Source: an uncultured Bacteroides sp.
GTDB taxonomy: Bacteria; Bacteroidota; Bacteroidia; Bacteroidales; Bacteroidaceae
Direction: 5' to 3'
Assembly (NCBI GenBank): GCA_959606905.1
Contig: CAUHML010000086.1
Location: forward strand, 1-13,295
Length of the DNA stretch: 13,295 nucleotides
The notes below the pieces were generated by a model. That model was not told the origin of the DNA. It saw only the letters and a list, made by a program, of their open reading frames with translations, and did no database searches. Position 1 is the first letter of the stretch; every line of letters begins with the position of its first letter. Shown one piece after another: positions 8,273 to 13,295 of the stretch. The translations under genes were made by a program, and so were the position numbers.

Positions 8273-9634
8273 TTATTCTATAATTAAAACCCAGTCATTT
8301 CCTTTTCCCTTTGTGGGAGAGGATACGGGAATGGTATCTGCTGTTGTATTTTGATGGAATGTGATTCTTCCATTGCGAGGATTCATCCACTTTAAAGACC
8401 GTTTGGATGCCTTCATTGAAGGCAAATAAATCGTTCTCTCTCCACCTTGTGGAAAATATACTAATAAGTAGTCTTTGTTGCCGAATGCTACGGGATAGTT
8501 TTTATTTTCTAAAGGTATATTGCCAAAGATGGTTTGTTGGTTTTTTCCTTGAGTAAAGTCAAATTTTTCCCATAATCTGCGAAAGTGAATTAAGTCCCAT
8601 GCTCCTTGTTTATCCATTGATTGGTACCATGGAGTGTCGGCGTCACATTTAGGCTCACGTCCGGTATCAAACATCTGCCATATATCATTACAGCCGTATG
8701 TATATCCACAAGCTCCGCTGAACATACTTTGGTAAAGTGTATGGCGGATATCATCATCTCCAAATCTTCCATTTTCTTTTTTGAAATTGATCGGAATATT
8801 TTCATATCGGGGTTCTCCGTCCATGCATGGCTTGTGTGGTTCCTTTTTTAAATCGGGCAAAAGCAGACGTTGATAGATTGCGAAATCTTGTTGTGCGTGT
8901 CCGGATTGACACATATTAAAATCCAGCCACGAAGCATTGTGAAACCAGAACGAGGATGAGTGCTCTCCATGAGGATGATAGGTCATCAAATGGTTTTTGT
9001 CTACACTTTTAATACCGGTTGCTAATGCATTCCAAATGGCAAAGTTTTTTCCGTCTCCACTTCGATCACCTCCTATTATCCATATCAGATTGGGTGCGTT
9101 CATATAACGTTCTCCTAACCATTTGCCGTATCTATATGCATTTTCCGGTGTAAAAATCTCCGGTCCTTTTCCCCATTGTTTGTCTACCTTATCTCCCCAG
9201 GTTGGTAATAGAGCTATGTATAAACCTTTGGCTGCTGCCAGAGAAATAACTTTGTCTACATGAGTGAAATAGCCGGGAGCGGGCTTGTCAATATTGCCGT
9301 CAATTAACTTAGGTTCTCCGTTAGATGAAACATCCATATCATCTAATTCATCCAGGATTACCGTTTGTATGACGGTAAATCCTTTTTCTCTGCGATTCTC
9401 CAAATATAGTTCAGTCTCTTTGTCATTTAAGCGGCTGATGAGTTCCCATGCTGTATCTCCCATGTAGAGAAAAGGAGTTCCGTCACTGTATTCTAGGTAA
9501 CGTCCTGAAGAATTTACTCTTAAGTTTCCTTTGGATAGATTCGTGGCGTTTCCTGTCCACCGGTCTTCTTGGGCGGAAGTTCCAGTTATACAAAACATGA
9601 ATAAAATATAGCAGATGGAGAATCGTTTGAACAT
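8273..9634 (-). CDS. Exported GH140-like (DUF4038) glycoside hydrolase
   Basis: A 453-residue exported protein with a type I signal peptide (about 1-21, GTSA|QED). It has a DUF4038-type (beta/alpha)8 barrel (about 36-360) and a small C-terminal beta domain (about 365-453) like the 'putative collagen-binding' domain usually found with DUF4038. Diagnostic segments are DGTPFLYMGDTAWELISRL near the N-terminus, WIIGGDRSGDGKN with Asp190, and CMDGEPRYENIP with Glu274. These two acidic residues sit where the catalytic Asp187 and Glu284 lie in BT1012, the GH140 apiosidase that acts on rhamnogalacturonan II. Length matches that group. Only a few members of the family have known activity, so apiose specificity should not be assumed; another exo- or endo-acting role is equally open. 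The gap to the GH5 gene is 4 bases, indicating strict co-expression. Confidence 0.85.
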   Translation of the reverse strand: MFKRFSICYILFMFCITGTSAQEDRWTGNATNLSKGNLRVNSSGRYLEYSDGTPFLYMGDTAWELISRLNDKETELYLENRREKGFTVIQTVILDELDDMDVSSNGEPKLIDGNIDKPAPGYFTHVDKVISLAAAKGLYIALLPTWGDKVDKQWGKGPEIFTPENAYRYGKWLGERYMNAPNLIWIIGGDRSGDGKNFAIWNALATGIKSVDKNHLMTYHPHGEHSSSFWFHNASWLDFNMCQSGHAQQDFAIYQRLLLPDLKKEPHKPCMDGEPRYENIPINFKKENGRFGDDDIRHTLYQSMFSGACGYTYGCNDIWQMFDTGREPKCDADTPWYQSMDKQGAWDLIHFRRLWEKFDFTQGKNQQTIFGNIPLENKNYPVAFGNKDYLLVYFPQGGERTIYLPSMKASKRSLKWMNPRNGRITFHQNTTADTIPVSSPTKGKGNDWVLIIE

Positions 9635-9638
9635 AATT

Positions 9639-10679
9639 CTATTTTTTTAAGGTACTTGTATATTTCTCAATGATAGGCATTTGCGGTCTGTCTTTTCCGT
9701 CTTTGGGGGTGATTGCCATGAAATAGGTATCCCACCACGGACCCGCAGCCCAATATGTACCATTGATTCCATTTTCTTGTAAATATCCCAAGAATAAGTC
9801 GAGGGTTTCATTCCAACGGGGATCATTGTCGGGGATTCCATATTCTCCGATAAAACCATGGAATTTATTCTGTTTAATCCATTCTACAAATGGTTTTACC
9901 CGGTCGATTCCTTTCTCCGGATAACATTCTTCCTCTTCGTATGAATATTTGTACGTACCGGATGCATCCTTGTCAAAATATACATGAGCTTCAAAAGCAA
10001 GGTTATTAGCCGGGTCTTTTAAGAATTTGAGTGTATCACTCTGCTCGATCCAACGCTCTGCTGATGACCAGTCGTTGCCGCCTACCATAATAAGCGTATT
10101 TGTGTCGACTTCTCGTATGGCATTGATGGACGCTTGTGCCATGTCGAACCACTTGGTTTCCGGGGCCAGATCATGTGGTTCGTTCATTAGCCCGTAACCA
10201 TATATGTTTTTAAAAGTGGAGAATTCTTTAGCGATAGCTTGCCAGAAAGAAGCCAGGTCTTCGATTGTTAATCCGTTGTTTCCAATGAGGGTATGTTCGT
10301 TGTTCATGAAGCGGCGACAGTAATTATGTAAGTCAAGAATAACCACCATATCGCGTTTCTCTGCTGCTCTGACCAATTCTTTCATTTTATTGAGGTCATG
10401 CTGGTTTAGCGGTCCTTTTAAGTCAAGTTGTAGCCGTTCCCATTTGAATGGTAACCGGATAAGTTTCAGCCCTTTCTTTTGCCAATATTCGAGGTCTTGA
10501 TCTGTCGGGTAGGTATAGTCTTTATTATACTCACCGGGGAAAGATGAACCGAAGTCCGCGCATGCCAAGTTTACTCCGTAGGGTTCACCTGTCTCTTTTG
10601 CCGGAGGTTGATTACTTTTACATCCATTTAGAGTAAGAAGGCTAAGTAGTAGAAAAGCCGAAATAAAAACTTTTTTCAT
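9639..10679 (-). CDS. GH5 endo-beta-glycanase (cellulase family), lipoprotein
   Basis: A 346-residue lipoprotein (LLTLNGC, lipid Cys20) with one GH5 barrel and no added binding module. Seen in order: the start motif YGVNLACADFG, IRLPFKWERLQ (74-84), VILDLHNYCRR with His118, the acid/base in GLMNEPHD (Asn166-Glu167), AHVYFD with His232 and Tyr234, the nucleophile in GFIGEYG (Glu279), and WAAGPWW near the end. The PFKWERLQ and DLHNY pattern is most like subfamily GH5_5 endo-beta-1,4-glucanases (judged by eye). Endo-cleavage of a beta-1,4-glucosyl or gluco-mannosyl backbone is therefore the best guess, with beta-mannanase less likely. Residues after Cys20 (KSNQPP) lack an acidic surface-export signal, so it may face the periplasm. 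It lies between the GH2 gene (10-base gap) and the GH140-like gene (4-base gap). Confidence 0.9.
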   Translation of the reverse strand: MKKVFISAFLLLSLLTLNGCKSNQPPAKETGEPYGVNLACADFGSSFPGEYNKDYTYPTDQDLEYWQKKGLKLIRLPFKWERLQLDLKGPLNQHDLNKMKELVRAAEKRDMVVILDLHNYCRRFMNNEHTLIGNNGLTIEDLASFWQAIAKEFSTFKNIYGYGLMNEPHDLAPETKWFDMAQASINAIREVDTNTLIMVGGNDWSSAERWIEQSDTLKFLKDPANNLAFEAHVYFDKDASGTYKYSYEEEECYPEKGIDRVKPFVEWIKQNKFHGFIGEYGIPDNDPRWNETLDLFLGYLQENGINGTYWAAGPWWDTYFMAITPKDGKDRPQMPIIEKYTSTLKK

Positions 10680-10689
10680 AATGTTCTGT

Positions 10690-13260
10690 TTAATAGGGTG
10701 ATTGAAGATTCCAGCCTTTTACAATAACTGGAGATTCCAAATTTATTTTTAATATTTTTGATTCCTGTGGGTTAAGCCATATATAGTTCTCCGAAACGAT
10801 AAGTTGGTCCATTTTTTCTGGTACTTCTACGTGTACTCCGATAGCAGGGTGCTTTCCTGTATTTGTTAAAGTCACCATATTACCTGTGCGTTCCATTTTA
10901 ATTTCTGTTTGGGGCATTGATACGATGGAGCCCGGACGTACTTCGTAATTGGTAAAGTAATAATTCCGATATATGTTTTTGTTATCTTTGATTATGTCCA
11001 GAACAAAGAATAGCATGGTCGATTTGGTTTGTTCTCTATTCAGATTTATTTCTCCTAGTTTTTTGACGACATTATCATCGCCGATACCGTTGAATGTATG
11101 GGTGGCAACAGTATCTAGTAATGCATTGTATATAGACACTTTGACTTGATAAGGTTCTTTCTCTAATGTTTGGCAGTCATCAAGTAGATAGGCAGGAAGA
11201 CTGACTTCTTGACTGGCAAGGTTGCTGCGGTCAAACAGCATGACTGCTGCTAACGGGGCAAAAGACTTTTGCACAAAATAGTGAACGGGTTTGATGATAC
11301 CATAATAGTCTACACATGACCATGATACACCAGGATAGTTATCGTTCATCTTATAATAAAGTGCTCCGGTAGTATGAGGCCATAATGTGCGTGCCCGTTC
11401 TAATGTATGGCGCACTCCTACTACTTGTGCTAACTGTGACCCGAGGATGAAAGAAGCCAGCGAGTCCTTCGGCATAAAATAACCGGAATATTGAGTAAGT
11501 TTCTCCATTTCTCTCATCGTTCCGAAGATAGGAGTGTGGTGCGTGAAATTACCGCTCCTTTGGGGAGGCCACACTTCTTTTTCCTCGTCCAAATATCTAC
11601 GCACTGTCTCGATGTGAGGCAATGATGCTATCCCAAATTCTCCCCAAAAAGGAGCGGTCATATTCAAATTGTGATTAAGATGAGCATCGTCCCACCAGCA
11701 GTTATAATTGTGCAGGCTGCCTCCCCAGGCTTCCCCACGATGGAAGGGACGTGTTCCGTCAAGTTCTATACTAAGTCGTCCCATCATGTCAATTGCAGGT
11801 CCGAATGGTTTATCTGATTCATTCCCTGCTCCCCACATAATAAGAGAAGGGTGATTTCTTAATCGTTTGGTATTTCTTTCCACTGTTTCTTGCAGGATAG
11901 TGTACGGTTGCGTGTTATGGCTATTCCAGGCCGTTGGCCATTCTTGCATGACTAAAATACCATATTTATCGCATAATTCGTAAAAATCATCGGTTTCGGG
12001 CATTCCTCCTCCCCAGGCTCTTAACATTTGTATGTGCTGCCTTTGGGCTATCTGGAGCAAATGTTCGTATTTATTTCTTGAGAAGTCCATTAATGCATCC
12101 ATAGTGCACCAGCCTGTTCCTTTTATGAACATCGGCTTGCCATTGATGACGAATGTCCAGTTATAATAATCTTCTTTAGCACCATCAATTAATGGTCTCA
12201 TCTCAATAGTCCGTATACCGAACGACGTTTTTATATGGGCTGTCTTCCCTTTTTGTGGAACGAAGAATAGGTTGAGGTCATATAGTGATTGTTCTCCTCT
12301 GTCATTGGGCCACCAAAGATGCGGATCTTTGATTTGAAAGTCTAAAGATAAAGTTTCCTGTTTTTTCGGACTATTTATGTCGAAACGATAATATTGTGTT
12401 ATTCCTTTGAAGTTCTTGGGAGATACTTCTGCATATAATACTCCTTTTAATGGAGATGATTTTTTATGCAGATCAAGAGTTAAGCGCATTTGACCATCGA
12501 GCGAACGAGTAGCGATGAAGGGTGATTCTATTTCTACTGCGGCTTGTTCTTTTAATTGAACACTACGCCAGATTCCTAATGATGGGATTTGTGCATAATG
12601 CCATCCATAAACGCAATTGAATACAACTGTATATTTCCAACTTTCATTTGCGTTGGGAGGCCAGTTGCCCAGAAACATTTGAGGGATGGCTTCTAGTTTT
12701 ACTATGAGAGTGTTTTTATTTTTTAAATAGTTACCTATTGAAAAATCGGGCCCTCCGAACATACCTTCGTGTGTTCCTAAAAGTTTTCCATTGAGCCATA
12801 TTGTACATTTGTTAGCAATTCCGCCAAAAGATAATATACAGTGAGATGAGGGGGAGTCTAGTTCGAACTCCCGCTTCATCCACCATGTCTTGTAAGATTG
12901 TTTTTCTGCAATAGAGTCATTCTGTCCGATGTATGGATCGGGTATGATTCCATTTTCTACTAATGCGGTGTGAATACTACCAGGCACATGGGCAGGTATT
13001 TGATCTGTCCAGATAGTGTGTAAACGTTCTTTTTCAGTTCCTCCTTCTGCCAGTTGCCAGGTTCCGTCCAAAAAGATGTTTGCAGGAGTATCTCTGACAA
13101 GAGGAATATTTCCTGTTTCAGTCATCTGTATACCTTTTACTTCCATTGGAGATAGCTTTGCTGCAAAGCTTTCTCTGTCTATCTCATCCATTGATTTTTG
13201 TGCAATAACCATTGGAGTGGATAGCAGTAAAGTGATAATAGTGATGATTCGAGTTCTCAT
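10690..13260 (-). CDS. Exported GH2 beta-mannosidase-like glycoside hydrolase
   Basis: An 856-residue exported enzyme (signal about 1-20, MVIA|QKS). It has the GH2 layout: sugar-binding jelly-roll (about 60-235, with WLNGKLLG), immunoglobulin-like sandwich (about 240-350), catalytic barrel (about 370-670), and C-terminal beta domains. The segment RAWGGGMPETDDFYELCDKY places it with beta-mannosidases and exo-beta-glucosaminidases rather than beta-galactosidases. The acid/base is Glu481 in WGAGNES and the nucleophile Glu541 in FWGEFG. Their 60-residue spacing is shorter than in the Bacteroides beta-mannosidase BtMan2A (Glu462 and Glu555), so specificity may differ. A periplasmic beta-mannosidase would also compete with the cytoplasmic phosphorylase for Man-Glc. 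It is the first operon gene visible. The start is supported by the signal peptide; the 35 bases upstream show no clear promoter. Confidence 0.88.
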   Translation of the reverse strand: MRTRIITIITLLLSTPMVIAQKSMDEIDRESFAAKLSPMEVKGIQMTETGNIPLVRDTPANIFLDGTWQLAEGGTEKERLHTIWTDQIPAHVPGSIHTALVENGIIPDPYIGQNDSIAEKQSYKTWWMKREFELDSPSSHCILSFGGIANKCTIWLNGKLLGTHEGMFGGPDFSIGNYLKNKNTLIVKLEAIPQMFLGNWPPNANESWKYTVVFNCVYGWHYAQIPSLGIWRSVQLKEQAAVEIESPFIATRSLDGQMRLTLDLHKKSSPLKGVLYAEVSPKNFKGITQYYRFDINSPKKQETLSLDFQIKDPHLWWPNDRGEQSLYDLNLFFVPQKGKTAHIKTSFGIRTIEMRPLIDGAKEDYYNWTFVINGKPMFIKGTGWCTMDALMDFSRNKYEHLLQIAQRQHIQMLRAWGGGMPETDDFYELCDKYGILVMQEWPTAWNSHNTQPYTILQETVERNTKRLRNHPSLIMWGAGNESDKPFGPAIDMMGRLSIELDGTRPFHRGEAWGGSLHNYNCWWDDAHLNHNLNMTAPFWGEFGIASLPHIETVRRYLDEEKEVWPPQRSGNFTHHTPIFGTMREMEKLTQYSGYFMPKDSLASFILGSQLAQVVGVRHTLERARTLWPHTTGALYYKMNDNYPGVSWSCVDYYGIIKPVHYFVQKSFAPLAAVMLFDRSNLASQEVSLPAYLLDDCQTLEKEPYQVKVSIYNALLDTVATHTFNGIGDDNVVKKLGEINLNREQTKSTMLFFVLDIIKDNKNIYRNYYFTNYEVRPGSIVSMPQTEIKMERTGNMVTLTNTGKHPAIGVHVEVPEKMDQLIVSENYIWLNPQESKILKINLESPVIVKGWNLQSPY

Positions 13261-13295
13261 GGACAGTATTTATTCTGATTATTGTTGTGTACTTT
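13261..13295 (-). other. Leader before the GH2 gene, cut by the window edge
   Basis: These 35 AT-rich bases lie upstream of the GH2 start. On the minus strand no TAnnTTTG box is visible, and no strong ribosome-binding site. The promoter, or a preceding co-transcribed gene, must lie beyond the window. Confidence 0.5.

Noticed and set aside
1..13295. CRISPR array, insertion sequence, tRNA or rRNA gene
   Set aside because: No regularly spaced direct repeats, transposase motifs, terminal repeats or RNA gene signatures were seen. The window is almost fully covered by metabolic genes.

Overview
The window looks like a piece of a Bacteroides or close Bacteroidales genome. The evidence is a Bacteroides-type promoter near the left edge (TTG, 19 bases, then TATCTTTG, matching the TAnnTTTG -7 consensus), AT-rich leaders without strong Shine-Dalgarno sites, and a carbohydrate-degrading gene set typical of gut Bacteroides. 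The genus call is inference from gene content and signals, not from a marker gene.

Layout: every gene lies on the minus strand. Eight genes form one tight unit read from right to left (13260 to 260), with gaps of only 2 to 26 bases. In transcription order they are: an exported GH2 beta-mannosidase-like enzyme; a GH5 endo-glycanase lipoprotein; an exported GH140-like (DUF4038) glycosidase; a cytoplasmic GH130 4-O-beta-mannosylglucose phosphorylase; a GPH-family sugar:cation symporter; a GH78 alpha-L-rhamnosidase lipoprotein; an exported DUF5040/SGNH-like protein; and an exported sialate-O-acetylesterase-like (SASA) esterase with an inserted jelly-roll domain. The unit ends at a strong hairpin terminator (198-236). 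Just beyond it, a new promoter (108-137) drives a gene cut by the left edge. Its first 27 residues (82-1) are visible and resemble the start of conserved Bacteroidales GNAT-like proteins.

How the genes may work together (inference): this is the degradative arm of a polysaccharide utilisation locus. The esterases would strip acyl groups, the rhamnosidase and the GH140-like enzyme would trim side sugars, and the GH5 enzyme would cut the backbone. A disaccharide of the Man-beta-1,4-Glc type would cross the inner membrane through the symporter and be split by phosphate in the cytoplasm to mannose 1-phosphate and glucose. The combination does not fit ordinary plant mannan use. No GH26 mannanase, alpha-galactosidase or mannobiose 2-epimerase is present, while a rhamnosidase, a GH140-like enzyme and two esterase-like proteins are. 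The target is more likely an acylated, rhamnose-containing heteropolysaccharide with beta-mannosyl-glucose units. No SusC/SusD pair or regulator lies in the window. They may lie beyond the right edge, where no promoter is visible in the 35 bases upstream of the first gene.
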